Source: CAVUAF01 sp963739375 (GTDB lineage: Bacteria; Acidobacteriota; Terriglobia; Terriglobales; Acidobacteriaceae). Taken from it: 64,000 bases of DNA. Positions within the stretch are counted from its first letter, which is position 1, and every line of letters begins with the position of its first letter. Shown in pieces: positions 1-8,377 of the stretch. The stretch is from contig CAVUAF010000018.1 of NCBI GenBank assembly GCA_963739375.1, forward strand, positions 248,001 through 312,000, given 5' to 3'. A program made the translations under genes and the position numbers. The notes beneath the pieces are model-generated. The model had not been told where the DNA came from and did not search any database. It saw only the letters and a list, made by a program, of their open reading frames with translations.

Positions 1-563
1 CACACCTGCTGCTGGTTGGCGACCCCCATGGCGGTGCCGCGCACGCTGGGTTGCGCCATGGCGGAACCCATGCTGCTGAATTTCGCACTGACCGAGGTCC
101 AGCGCCCGGGCTCGACGCAGAAGACGCCCAGGTCAATGGGCTCGGCGCCGGCGGGGACGATGCGGTCCTTGGCGATGACGCGGTCCTGCTTGCCGCCGGT
201 GACGATCTCCCCGGCCAGCAGCAACAGCGGGCGTTTGGACTTATTGACCAGCACCAGCTGGTTTACCTGGGCGCCACTGCGGTAGTTGAAGGTGGGGGCG
301 TGGACGTCGCCGCGAATCAGGGGCGGAGTGACGTTCCCGGCCTCGGTGATGACGACGTCGCCGTTGCGTACGCCTTCGTCGAGGGTAAGGAAGTCCGAGG
401 TGTCGTGCACCGCCGCGGCGACGACCGGAAAGATGGTGAGGTTGCCGTGAGTGATGGGCGGCAGCACCTGGTAAGCGCGTGCTTCGCCCGCATGCACGGG
501 TCGGACCGGAACAGTGGCCGCCAGGAGGCACACCAGGGCCGCGGCGGCAGCGATGCGAGACAT
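1..563 (-). CDS. ARPP-1 family (DUF6569-like) secreted protein, 3' end beyond window
   Basis: Translation from the ATG at 563 is open to the window edge, so the C-terminus is missing. It begins with a signal-peptide-like stretch (SRIAAAAALVCLLAATVPV) followed by about 160 residues that match my memory of the ARPP-1 domain (ARG and rhodanese-phosphatase-associated protein). The diagnostic-looking part is LLLLAGEIVTGGKQDR near residue 110. The biochemical role of the family is not settled. It is transcribed away from the sigma-factor gene starting near 669, so the roughly 100-bp gap probably holds divergent promoters. The family call is from recognition, not a search. Confidence 0.75.
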   Translation of the reverse strand, partial: MSRIAAAAALVCLLAATVPVRPVHAGEARAYQVLPPITHGNLTIFPVVAAAVHDTSDFLTLDEGVRNGDVVITEAGNVTPPLIRGDVHAPTFNYRSGAQVNQLVLVNKSKRPLLLLAGEIVTGGKQDRVIAKDRIVPAGAEPIDLGVFCVEPGRWTSVSAKFSSMGSAMAQPSVRGTAMGVANQQQV

Positions 564-668
564 GATTGAACCTCCGCGAATGCTGCAAAATTTCCGGAGG
601 CGCCTCTGTCGCGAGAACGGGGATTCCCGCACCTCTTGCAGGCAAAGTTGATACTATCGAACTACACC

Positions 669-1586
669 ATGACCGGCAGTGCGCGATTAGCGAGCCCCAC
701 GTGGGCGCAGGGATTGGAGTCTCTGCTGGAGGAATTGTTCCGCAACAGCCGCGCCAGCGAGTTCGGCTTCAGCCAGGAACGGTTCAGCCGGGTGCTGCTG
801 GACATCGGAGTGAAGTACCTGCCGCCGGGGGCCAAGCCGGCGGAGGCGCGGACGCTGCTGGCGTCGCTGCGCGTGGAAGAGCTGGCGCTGGCGCGGGGTT
901 GCGCCAACGGGCATGACCGTGCCTGGGATGTCTTCCTCACCCGCTTCCGGGAAAAACTCTACGACGTGGCCGGGGCCATCGCGCGCGACGACGCGGTGGC
1001 GCATGAACTGGCGGACTCGCTCTACGCCAGCCTTTATGGCCTGACCGCGCGCGAGGGCGAGCGCGTCTCCAAGCTGGCGTCGTACACCGGCCGCGGCTCG
1101 CTGGAAGGCTGGCTGCGGACGGTGCTGGCCCAGGAATATGTGAACCGCTACCGGCAGCAGCGGCGACTGGTCAGCCTGGAAGAGGAAGAAGAGGCGGGGA
1201 AGCAGTTTGAGGCGCGCCCGATCGAGCCGCAGCCGGGGGCGAACCCGCGGCTGGAGGCGGCGGTGGACGAGGCGCTGGCCGCCCTGCCCGGCGAGGAGCG
1301 GCTGATCCTGGCCGCGTATTTTCTGGACGATCGCACCCTGGCGGAGATCGCGCGCGTGCTGGGGGTGCACGAATCGACCATCAGCCGCCGCATTGACAAG
1401 ATCACGCGCACGCTGCGGGGCGCCATCCTGGCAGGCCTGGAACGGCAGGGCATGAGCCGCCGGCAGGCCCAGGAGGCGCTGGAAACCGATGTTCGCGACC
1501 TGGGCGTTGACGTCCGCACCCGCCTGCAGGCGGAGCGGCAAAATCGGCAGCCGAGGACGCAAAAACCCGGGCCCGCGACGTTCTGA
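669..1586 (+). CDS. RNA polymerase sigma factor, ECF/sigma-70 family
   Basis: About 305 residues. A region-2-like segment (WDVFLTRFREKLYDVAGAI) is followed by a region-4 helix-turn-helix near the C-terminus (DDRTLAEIARVLGVHESTISRR). The core-binding and DNA-binding parts are both present, and a basic tail rich in Q and R follows. A TTG at 636 would add 11 residues; I prefer the ATG at 669, although neither start has a strong Shine-Dalgarno. The next gene downstream encodes a zinc-finger anti-sigma-like membrane protein, so this is probably a sigma/anti-sigma pair. The target regulon cannot be read from the sequence. Confidence 0.82.
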   Translation: MTGSARLASPTWAQGLESLLEELFRNSRASEFGFSQERFSRVLLDIGVKYLPPGAKPAEARTLLASLRVEELALARGCANGHDRAWDVFLTRFREKLYDVAGAIARDDAVAHELADSLYASLYGLTAREGERVSKLASYTGRGSLEGWLRTVLAQEYVNRYRQQRRLVSLEEEEEAGKQFEARPIEPQPGANPRLEAAVDEALAALPGEERLILAAYFLDDRTLAEIARVLGVHESTISRRIDKITRTLRGAILAGLERQGMSRRQAQEALETDVRDLGVDVRTRLQAERQNRQPRTQKPGPATF

Positions 1587-1622
1587 GCCTAGAGGGATGT
1601 CGGGGTCGCACTGAGTAACGCC

Positions 1623-2993
1623 ATGGCGGAAGTACCGAAGATCGTTCTGGACCGACTGGCACACCAGGCGGCAGCGGCTGTCTCCGCGCACCCCGATCCC
1701 GACCTGCTCACGGCTTATGGGGAGCAGGCAGTGAACGCACCCGAGCGCGAGCAGTTAGTGCTGCATCTGGCGGCCTGCCGCGATTGTCGCGACGTGCTGG
1801 CGCTGGCGGCGCCGGAGCCGATGCTGGCGGAGATGCCGGCTGCGGTACCGGTGATGGTGACGGTGCCACGCCGTTGGGCGCCGGTGCTGCGCTGGGGAGC
1901 GGTGGCGGCAGTTGTGGTCATTACAGCGGGCGTGGTGATGCTGAACCGGCCACACCCCGGTGTGACCCTGGCGCCGCAGCAGGCCAAGGTGGCTGAGGTC
2001 CAGCCGGCGGCTAAGCCGCCAGCGCCGGAGGTAACGCTGGCCGGGCCGCAGGTAGCAAGCGCGAACGTGCCCACGCAGGCAGAAGGCAGCGCGCCGGCGG
2101 CAGGAGCCGCGGCAGGGCGAGCGTCGGCGGCACGAGTGCAGGCTGCGCCTGCAGGCGAATCCCAAGCTAGAGTCGTTGCCAAGAGCACGGTCACGGCCGC
2201 TGTCTTACCGCCTTCCGGAGCAGTTGGAGGTGTAATGAGCGCGGCGGCGCCGGCGGCGCCAGCGCGCGTTGAGGTGGCGGCGGAGCGCACGGCCACCGAC
2301 CAGGTTGCCGCGGCGCGGGAGCCAGCGGGAGTTGCCGGCGCGCCAGCCGGCGCGCCGGAGAGCATGGTGCAGGGAAGGCCGAATACGCCGGCGAATACGT
2401 TCCTGATGGCGGGCACGGGATCCTCCGCTTCCGAATTGAACTTCAGTTCGCCTGTCCCCACGCTGCTGACACCGGCGGAGGCGGCACAACGGCAAGCGCA
2501 ACAGCCGCGCGGCGGTAACCTGCGGGGACGTTTGTCGCTGCCGACCATCAGCTTTGGCGCGGGGCGCGGCGTACGCAGCTTCGACAGCGCCGGGGTGTCG
2601 GGGCAGGCGGGCAGCGAATCGAAGGCGAGTTCCAAGCCGGAGAGCAACTTCACCGCGCCGCGCTGGACCCTCTCGGCCGACGGGCAGGTGCAGCGCACCT
2701 TTGACGGAAGCGCATGGCAGACGGTGGCCATCGCACCGGGCGTAATCTTCACGGCGATTGCCGGTATGGGGCGCGAGGTGTGGGCCGGGGGCAGCGGCGG
2801 GGCGTTGTTCCATTCGCTGGACGGCGGCACCACCTGGATGCGCGTTATCCCCGTGCAAGACATGCGGGTCCTGAAGGACGACATCGTCGCGGTCAGCTTT
2901 ACCGACCGGCAGCACGGCACCATTCACACTGCCGGCGCCGAGTTCTGGCACACCAGCGATGCCGGCGAACACTGGACCGTGCACAACCACTGA
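1623..2993 (+). CDS. zf-HC2 anti-sigma-like membrane protein with C-terminal BNR/YCF48-like domain
   Basis: 456 residues. The N-terminus has the zinc anti-sigma motif H48-x3-C52-x2-C55, and one transmembrane helix follows near residues 91-108. A long Ala/Pro/Gln-rich linker then leads to a C-terminal domain (about 345-456) with the pattern WTLSADGQVQRTFDG and FHSLDGGTTW, typical of BNR/photosystem II assembly factor-like beta-propeller repeats. It lies 36 bp behind the sigma factor, so it is the likely cognate anti-sigma, with a periplasmic sensor-like part. Partner and signal are inferred from position. Confidence 0.8.
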   Translation: MAEVPKIVLDRLAHQAAAAVSAHPDPDLLTAYGEQAVNAPEREQLVLHLAACRDCRDVLALAAPEPMLAEMPAAVPVMVTVPRRWAPVLRWGAVAAVVVITAGVVMLNRPHPGVTLAPQQAKVAEVQPAAKPPAPEVTLAGPQVASANVPTQAEGSAPAAGAAAGRASAARVQAAPAGESQARVVAKSTVTAAVLPPSGAVGGVMSAAAPAAPARVEVAAERTATDQVAAAREPAGVAGAPAGAPESMVQGRPNTPANTFLMAGTGSSASELNFSSPVPTLLTPAEAAQRQAQQPRGGNLRGRLSLPTISFGAGRGVRSFDSAGVSGQAGSESKASSKPESNFTAPRWTLSADGQVQRTFDGSAWQTVAIAPGVIFTAIAGMGREVWAGGSGGALFHSLDGGTTWMRVIPVQDMRVLKDDIVAVSFTDRQHGTIHTAGAEFWHTSDAGEHWTVHNH

Positions 2994-3013
2994 TTCGCCC
3001 TCCGGAGGAGCCC

Positions 3014-3628
3014 ATGCGAGCACTCGCTGCCTCTGTCCTGGTTCTTGCTTCGGTCCTCTCCCTCAGCGCCAAATCCAACCTGCAGCGCCGGATCCTGCAC
3101 GCGCGTTACGTGTACGTCACCGCAGTAACGGGCGATGAGTTCAGCACGCGCACGATTCCGCAGGATCGCAACGCCATCGCGGCGGTGCAGGAGGCGATCA
3201 GGAAGTGGGGCCGCTACGCGCTTACCTACAATCCCGCGAACGCGGAACTGATCTTCGTGGTGCGCACGGGCCGAATCGTCAGCGGGCACGTCGGCGGCAC
3301 GCTGCCGACGGTCGGCACGGGTCCGATCACGACGTCGCCCGGCGGGCGCGTCGCGGTGGGGCGACGGACGACTGATCCCAACGGGATGCCGGATGGCCCG
3401 GTTGGCCCGGGTTACGGAGTGGGCGGCGAAGTGGGTCCGAAGGACGACATGCTGTCGGTCTTCGATGGCCAGGTGGGAACAGATGGAGCGCCGCTGTGGC
3501 GCCAGGCCGAGCCCAAGGGCCTGGGCACCGCCATCAGCGGGGTGCCGACGGATGTCCCGACACTCAATAAGCTCCGCGAAGAAGTGGAGAAGGCCGAGAA
3601 GGAAGACGCGGCGAAGCAGAAGCCCTAA
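3014..3628 (+). CDS. Secreted hypothetical protein
   Basis: 204 residues from an ATG preceded by a strong GGAGGAG at 3004-3010. An N-terminal signal peptide (RALAASVLVLASVLSLSAKS) precedes a soluble region containing ILHARYVYVTAVTGDEF. A glycine/proline-rich middle and a lysine/glutamate-rich C-terminus follow. It lies 20 bp downstream of the anti-sigma gene and is probably cotranscribed with it. I do not recognise a named domain. The role may relate to the envelope stress or sensing function of the upstream pair, but this is inference only. Confidence 0.7.
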   Translation: MRALAASVLVLASVLSLSAKSNLQRRILHARYVYVTAVTGDEFSTRTIPQDRNAIAAVQEAIRKWGRYALTYNPANAELIFVVRTGRIVSGHVGGTLPTVGTGPITTSPGGRVAVGRRTTDPNGMPDGPVGPGYGVGGEVGPKDDMLSVFDGQVGTDGAPLWRQAEPKGLGTAISGVPTDVPTLNKLREEVEKAEKEDAAKQKP

Positions 3629-3632
3629 TCAC

Positions 3633-3697
3633 CACGAAGGCACGAAGACACGAAGTAAGAACAAATACGCCACAGATCACACGGATCAACACAGATT
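3633..3697. repeat. Short tandem repeats of the CACGAAGn and CACAGATCAC types
   Basis: Three octamers CACGAAGG/CACGAAGA/CACGAAGT lie at 3633-3656. A decamer-like array around CACAGATCAC, ACGGATCAAC and ACAGATTA lies at 3671-3697. Both types recur in other gaps (about 12448-12490 and 15555-15575). The array fills the space between two convergent genes. Confidence 0.7.
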
Positions 3698-3707
3698 AGC
3701 TCGGGCC

Positions 3708-4397
3708 TTACCGTCCCTCCGCTGCCGCTACCTGGAACACGAGGAAGTACTGGTAGGGAAGGAACGTGTGTTCCTGCACCAGCCCAAACCCCGCTGACCG
3801 AAACTGCTGCACCACCTCGTCACGACTGACCCGCATCTCCATGGGCGGCCCCACGGGCATCGCCCGCTTGTGGAAGTCGACGATCACCACTTGCCCACCG
3901 GGCGCGAGCATCTTCTTCATCAGCGCGAGGTACTTGGTCTTGTCCTCGATGTGGTGCCAGGTCGCGCAGATGAAGAAGCGCTGCACCGAACGGTCGGGGA
4001 GCAGGGGGTCATCGGGGGGCGCGAGAATCGTGCGCACGTTTTCCACGCCCGCGTCGCGGATGCGCCGGTTCAGGTGGAGGATCATGTCGGGACTGATGTC
4101 GACCGCATAGACCACGCCGGTTTTGCCCACGTGGTGCGCAAACCGCAGCGCGAAATACCCGGAGCCGGCGCCGATGTCCGCGATGTGCTCGCCCTCCTTC
4201 AGGGCGAGCGCCATGACCACCTCATGCGGCTTCTGGTAGGCGTCCCGGGCAGGATCCTCCATCATCGCGATGTACTGCTTCGAGTCCTGGTGCAGCCGAT
4301 GCATCTCCTCCATCGACATCGGCTTGTCCTGCGCCACGGCAAGCGGAGAGCACAGGAGCAGGTAGGACAGGCAGGTCAAAATTGCGGGAGATTTCAT
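3708..4397 (-). CDS. Secreted class I SAM-dependent methyltransferase
   Basis: 229 residues from the ATG at 4397, chosen because GAGGAAG sits six bases upstream; more upstream ATGs lack this. An N-terminal signal peptide (SPAILTCLSYLLLCSPLAVA) is followed by a methyltransferase fold with the glycine-rich motif I (IADIGAGSGYFALRF) and motif VALUES typical of Methyltransf_11/31 proteins (MLAPGGQVVIVDFHK). Export of a SAM-dependent methyltransferase is common in annotations of this group, but its substrate is unknown. It is convergent with the preceding operon. Confidence 0.8.
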   Translation of the reverse strand: MKSPAILTCLSYLLLCSPLAVAQDKPMSMEEMHRLHQDSKQYIAMMEDPARDAYQKPHEVVMALALKEGEHIADIGAGSGYFALRFAHHVGKTGVVYAVDISPDMILHLNRRIRDAGVENVRTILAPPDDPLLPDRSVQRFFICATWHHIEDKTKYLALMKKMLAPGGQVVIVDFHKRAMPVGPPMEMRVSRDEVVQQFRSAGFGLVQEHTFLPYQYFLVFQVAAAEGR

Positions 4398-4489
4398 AGT
4401 CTTCCTCATTCTTGTTCGCCGCCGGGACTCGACCTGGGCCCCACGGACCATAAGGACTATGGATGGCCAGGGCGGGTGGCCAACCAGAA

Positions 4490-5086
4490 TCAAACCGCCG
4501 CCGCAGTTTTTTCCGTCTGCTGTTTGGCCAGATTGGGCTCGAAGCAGCGGCGGCAGCGGGCTTCGTACATACCGGCAGCGCCGACCACAATCAGATCCTC
4601 ACTGGCAATCAGCCGCTGGGTGTGCTTGGCGGGATTGCCGCACTGCATGCAGATGGCGAGGGTCTTGGTGATCTCGTCGGCGACGGCCAGCAGCTCGGGC
4701 ATGGGATGGAAGGGGCGGCCGAGGTAGTCGGTGTCGAGGCCGGCGATGATGATGCGCTTGCCCATGTCGGCGAGCCGCACCACGAAGGGCACAATGGCCT
4801 CGCCGAGGAACTGCGCTTCGTCAATGCCGATGACCTCGGTGCGCAGGTCGAGGCGCGATTCGACGTCGGCGGCGTCTTTCACGGAAACGGAGCGGATCTT
4901 CAGCTCCGAGTGGGAGACGATGTGGTCGTCGGAGTAGCGCTGATCGATGCCGGGCTTGAAGATCTGGACGCGCTGGCGCGCAATTTCAACGCGCCGCAGG
5001 CGGCGGATCAGCTCTTCGCTCTTGCCGCTGAACATGGGGCCGCACACTACCTCGATCCATCCCAGACTGTTCTTGGCGAAATTCAT
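4490..5086 (-). CDS. tdk: Thymidine kinase
   Basis: 198 residues, the normal length for bacterial type II thymidine kinase, which phosphorylates thymidine to dTMP with ATP. The P-loop GPMFSGKS is at residues 16-23 and the DEAQF motif is at about 89. Zinc-binding cysteine pairs are present (CMQCGNPA and CRRCF) together with the lasso region before the C-terminus. The next gene upstream on the same strand is a nucleoside deoxyribosyltransferase-like protein, consistent with a deoxynucleoside salvage pair. Confidence 0.95.
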   Translation of the reverse strand: MNFAKNSLGWIEVVCGPMFSGKSEELIRRLRRVEIARQRVQIFKPGIDQRYSDDHIVSHSELKIRSVSVKDAADVESRLDLRTEVIGIDEAQFLGEAIVPFVVRLADMGKRIIIAGLDTDYLGRPFHPMPELLAVADEITKTLAICMQCGNPAKHTQRLIASEDLIVVGAAGMYEARCRRCFEPNLAKQQTEKTAAAV

Positions 5087-5089
5087 AAT

Positions 5090-5194
5090 CAGTTCTCGGT
5101 GGTCAGTTCTCAGTTGCCAGAGAAGCGCTCTCCGCTGTCCGCTCTACGCACTGCCCGTCGCGCGCCCGCGGAGGGCGGAAGGCGGAGAGCGCTT
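5090..5194. repeat. Heptamer array plus 13-bp inverted repeat (small repeat element)
   Basis: Heptamers CAGTTCT, CGGTGGT, CAGTTCT and CAGTTGC run at 5090-5117. A perfect 13-bp inverted repeat follows, AAGCGCTCTCCGC at 5123-5135 and its complement at 5182-5194. The element lies at the 3' end of the deoxyribosyltransferase-like gene, whose last roughly 30 codons read through it. Confidence 0.65.
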
Positions 5195-5669
5195 CTTGCC
5201 CGCTTGCCGCTGCCGCGTGTTCCTGCTGGAAGAAAGCGCTCAACTCCTCGAAGCTCGCAAACAGCCGCGTGGCGCAGCCCAAGATCCAGCCGCTGATCTC
5301 GTGCGGTTCCATGGCGGCAACCAGGTACACGGGGATACCGCGGCGGTGGGCCGCCGTGAGTTCCGCCTGCGAGCCGGCGCCGCGCGTGGCATGCGCGTCC
5401 CAGTAGGCGACGACGCAGTCGGCGCGGCGCTCGATCCAGTCGAGGTCCCAGGCGATGATTTTGCGGATGGTGCGCTGGAAGTGCGGCAGGTCATCGTGCT
5501 TCCAGCGGCGGAAGTTCGCCACCTCGTCGTCGCTCAGGTTCTTCTTCTCGTCTTCCGCGGGATCGTAGACCTCATGCCCGAGCGCGCGCAGCGCCGGCGC
5601 GATGGACGCGCGCCAGGATTTGCCGCGGTCGGGCGCGTACTCGATGGCTCCGGAAAGATAAACAACCAT
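5103..5669 (-). CDS. Nucleoside 2-deoxyribosyltransferase-like protein
   Basis: 188 residues. The N-terminus [19 protein letters not shown] and the segment [21 protein letters not shown] resemble the nucleoside 2-deoxyribosyltransferase fold, which exchanges bases between deoxynucleosides. A catalytic glutamate could be in AGSQAEL; I cannot be sure. The region after about residue 150 is low in similarity and is encoded by a repeat element, so the ancestral protein was probably shorter. It is cotranscribed with tdk, which supports a nucleoside salvage role. Confidence 0.62.
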   Translation of the reverse strand: MVVYLSGAIEYAPDRGKSWRASIAPALRALGHEVYDPAEDEKKNLSDDEVANFRRWKHDDLPHFQRTIRKIIAWDLDWIERRADCVVAYWDAHATRGAGSQAELTAAHRRGIPVYLVAAMEPHEISGWILGCATRLFASFEELSAFFQQEHAAAASGQEALSAFRPPRARDGQCVERTAESASLATEN

Positions 5670-5673
5670 GAAG

Positions 5674-5708
5674 CAGTTGCCAGTTCCCAGTTGTCAGTTA
5701 TCGGCGGT
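5674..5708. repeat. CAGTTnn heptamer array
   Basis: Five tandem heptamers (CAGTTGC, CAGTTCC, CAGTTGT, CAGTTAT, CGGCGGT) lie directly upstream of the deoxyribosyltransferase-like gene. It is the same family as the arrays at 5090, 48329 and 49399. Confidence 0.7.
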
Positions 5709-5829
5709 CAACGGACCACTGTTTTGCGGGTGTTCGGATTGTGCGGGCTGAGGGAGGAATCGTCAACGCTGCAAACTGTGGATAACTGGGCGAAATTACG
5801 GATTGCACCGCATCCGCTACACTGACGGC

Positions 5830-6816
5830 ATGCGCGCGGTGGTCATCACGCGGCCGGGCGGGCCCGAGGTGCTGGAGGTCCGCGAGGTGCCGCGTCCGGA
5901 GATAAGTTCCGACCAGGTGCTGGTGAGGGTGGTGGCAACGGCGCTGAACCGCGCCGACCTGCTGCAGCGAGAAGGCCGGTATCCTGCGCCTCCCGGCGTT
6001 CCAGCGGACATTCCCGGGCTGGAGTTCGCGGGCGAGGTGGCGGAGGTGGGCGGGCGCGTGCGGTCGTGGAAGGTCGGGCAGCGCGTGTTCGGGCTGACCG
6101 CCGGCGGTGCGCACGCGGAGTACGTTGCCGCCCATGAGGGCACGCTGGCAGAAATCCCGGCGAACCTGAGCTGGACCCAGGCCGCAGGGGTGCCGGAAGC
6201 GTTCATCACGGCGCACGATGCGTTGTGGCGGCAGGCGAGGCTGCGCCCCGGCGAGACGGTGCTCATCCACGCGGTGGGCAGTGGGGTGGGAGTGGCGGCG
6301 GTGCAACTGGCGCGGGCGATCGGCGCGATTCCCTACGGCACTTCACGGACAGCCGAGAAAATCGAGCGGGCGAAGCCCTATGGGATGGAAGCCGGCGCGG
6401 CGATCACCGATCCGTCGCAACTGGCCGAACTGGCGGCGCGCTGGACGGGCGGGCGCGGCTTTGACGTGATTGCCGATTTGGTAGGCGGCCCTTACGTGGG
6501 CGCCGAATTGGCGGTGGTGGCGCCACGGGGGAGGATTATCATCATCGGGACGGTCGCGGGTGGGCGCAGCGAGATAGAGTTGCGGCACCTGATGTCACGC
6601 CGCGCCACGGTGATCGGGACCGTGCTGCGGGCGCGTCCACTGGACGAGAAGATCAAAGTCACGCGCGCTTTTGCCGGCGAGGTGGTCCCACGGCTGGCGA
6701 GCGGCGTCCTGCAGCCGGTGATTGACGCCGAGTACCCGCTGGCCCAGGCGGCCGCGGCGCACGCTCGCCTGGAATCGAATGCCAGCTTCGGCAAAATCGT
6801 GTTGCGCATTGACTAA
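5830..6816 (+). CDS. NAD(P)H-quinone oxidoreductase, PIG3 type (zinc-free MDR family)
   Basis: 328 residues from the ATG at 5830; an upstream in-frame ATG at 5803 would add a non-conserved nonapeptide. The protein shows the quinone oxidoreductase pattern: RAVVITRPGGPEVLEVREV at the start, the NRADLLQREGRYPAPPG loop, and a Rossmann segment ETVLIHAVGSGVGVAAVQLA for NAD(P)H. The length fits PIG3/QorA proteins, which reduce quinones. The gene stands alone on the plus strand, divergent from the salvage pair. Confidence 0.88.
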   Translation: MRAVVITRPGGPEVLEVREVPRPEISSDQVLVRVVATALNRADLLQREGRYPAPPGVPADIPGLEFAGEVAEVGGRVRSWKVGQRVFGLTAGGAHAEYVAAHEGTLAEIPANLSWTQAAGVPEAFITAHDALWRQARLRPGETVLIHAVGSGVGVAAVQLARAIGAIPYGTSRTAEKIERAKPYGMEAGAAITDPSQLAELAARWTGGRGFDVIADLVGGPYVGAELAVVAPRGRIIIIGTVAGGRSEIELRHLMSRRATVIGTVLRARPLDEKIKVTRAFAGEVVPRLASGVLQPVIDAEYPLAQAAAAHARLESNASFGKIVLRID

Positions 6817-6828
6817 GGTAACGTTACC
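6817..6828. promoter_or_regulatory. 12-bp perfect palindrome GGTAACGTTACC, candidate operator
   Basis: GGTAACGTTACC starts immediately after the stop codon of the quinone oxidoreductase and lies 9-33 bp ahead of the two possible starts of the PilZ gene. It is AT-richer than its surroundings. A protein-binding site is possible, but no family is assigned. Confidence 0.3.
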
Positions 6829-6860
6829 GCGGTCAGGTGTCGCGCCAGGTGCGATGCGTT

Positions 6861-7583
6861 ATGGTGAAGCAGATGCTCGAGTGCCTCCTGGTAGCGCGTG
6901 ATCCAAACCTCCTGCGGGTGCTGACTTCATCGCTGGGCCAGCTGGGGGTGGAGGCGAGCGTTTGTCCCGACACCGAGGAAGCTCGGGAGTGGCTGCAACG
7001 CACGAAGTTCGATTCGGTGGTAGTGGACTGCGTCGAATTCGAGGGTACCGGCATGCGGCTGCTGCAAGAGGTGCGCCACGCCGCCCCGAACGCCAAGGCC
7101 ATCGTGGTGGCGATCGTGGACGAAGAAGTCTCGCGTCAAGCGCGGGGCGAACTGGGGGCGCATTTCGTGCTGGAGCGGCCCATCCAGCCAGACCTGCTGG
7201 CCCGCAGCCTGCGGGCGGCGCAAAGCCTGATGCTCCAGGAACGCCGCCGCTATTTCCGGCACAAAGTGGACCTGACCGCGTCGCTCATCCGCGAGAACCA
7301 AGAGGTCCGGGTCACTATGACCAACCTCAGCGCAGGCGGCATGTCGTTTAGCAGCGGGAAGCCTTTGGCGGTGGGCTGGAGCGGCCAGGTAGAGTTCCTG
7401 CTCCCCGAATCGCGCACCCGCATGGAGTTCCGGGGCGAGATCGTCTGGCTCGACGGCCAGCAGAAGGGCGGCATCAAGTTCACGCGGCTCCCGCCACGCC
7501 AGCAGCAACTGCTGGAGGACTGGCTCGAGAGCTTCGACGACGCGCCGGAACTGGAGACGTCGCGCTCGAAGGCCGGCGTCTAA
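6861..7583 (+). CDS. Receiver-like plus PilZ domain protein
   Basis: About 240 residues (ATG 6861; a GTG at 6837 is an alternative). The N-terminal 110 residues look like a response-regulator receiver fold (CLLVARDPNLLRVLTSSLGQ, SVVVDCVEFEGTGMRLL). The C-terminal half has the PilZ c-di-GMP-binding start ERRRYFRHKVDLTASL and NLSAGGMSF, where the usual D of the (D/N)xSxxG motif is N. The probable role is c-di-GMP-dependent control of motility or envelope. Its stop overlaps the convergent membrane-protein gene's stop by four bases. Confidence 0.78.
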   Translation: MVKQMLECLLVARDPNLLRVLTSSLGQLGVEASVCPDTEEAREWLQRTKFDSVVVDCVEFEGTGMRLLQEVRHAAPNAKAIVVAIVDEEVSRQARGELGAHFVLERPIQPDLLARSLRAAQSLMLQERRRYFRHKVDLTASLIRENQEVRVTMTNLSAGGMSFSSGKPLAVGWSGQVEFLLPESRTRMEFRGEIVWLDGQQKGGIKFTRLPPRQQQLLEDWLESFDDAPELETSRSKAGV

Positions 7584-8281
7584 ACCGAAGACGAACCTTC
7601 TTCGCCGGCGTGCCAGCGCGCCGTCCGCGGCAACTTGCCGAGGAATGTGACCAGGAAGAAGAACCCGGAGACCAGCAGGAAGGTCGCCAGCCGCGCCTGG
7701 TTGAGCGCCGCGCCCGCCAGACCCAGCCTGCCCCCCAGGCGCCACATCGCCCAACTCGCCAGTTGCGAGGGCACGACCGTCCAGATGGCCACATAAAACC
7801 AGGCCATTTCTGCGCCCTCCCCGCAGGTGGAGCGGCGCGCCCGCGGCGTCCAGTTGAGTGCGGTGGCCAGAACGACGGCAGCCGCCAGCGGGTAGTAAAG
7901 CCAGGTGTAGAGGCGGGGGATGATCCAGCGTCCCGTTGCCACCGCCACCATCAGGCCGATGAAGTTCAGCGTGAAGGGAACCAGCAGATCGACCCAGGCG
8001 GCGGTATAGCAGACGACGCGGTAGCCGAGGTTCGGCTGGTGGACGCCATAGTGGGTGATGTAGGGCTGGGGTTCGACGCCGGGCAGACGGCCGCGGGTAC
8101 CCCGCCAGACGCAGAACGCGACCACGACGGCCAGCCAGATCCAGTGGCGCATATCCGGGCCGTGCTGATAAAGGTCCGAGGTAAGGTGGCCGGGGAGAAT
8201 GAAGAACACCCACACCCAGATGGGGACATGCAGCACCCGGTAATAGCCTTTGTTGCGTTCCCGCGCGACCACCTGCTTCAT
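7580..8281 (-). CDS. Hypothetical multi-pass membrane protein
   Basis: 233 residues with about six hydrophobic segments (WVFFILPGHLTSDLY, IWLAVVVAFCVW, LNFIGLMVAVATG, YPLAAAVVLATALNW, FYVAIWTVVPSQLASW, FLLVSGFFFLVTFLG). No named family recognised. The gene overlaps the PilZ gene tail by four bases in the convergent orientation and is preceded by a short gap with no obvious promoter. Confidence 0.65.
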   Translation of the reverse strand: MKQVVARERNKGYYRVLHVPIWVWVFFILPGHLTSDLYQHGPDMRHWIWLAVVVAFCVWRGTRGRLPGVEPQPYITHYGVHQPNLGYRVVCYTAAWVDLLVPFTLNFIGLMVAVATGRWIIPRLYTWLYYPLAAAVVLATALNWTPRARRSTCGEGAEMAWFYVAIWTVVPSQLASWAMWRLGGRLGLAGAALNQARLATFLLVSGFFFLVTFLGKLPRTARWHAGEEGSSSV

Positions 8282-8377
8282 GCGTCGAAAGCCTCGCCTC
8301 GCACCGAGTATAGCGTGCTAGCGGAGGAGAGCGAGCACGGGGCAGCTTGAGAGACCGCCAGCGGTTACGATGACATC

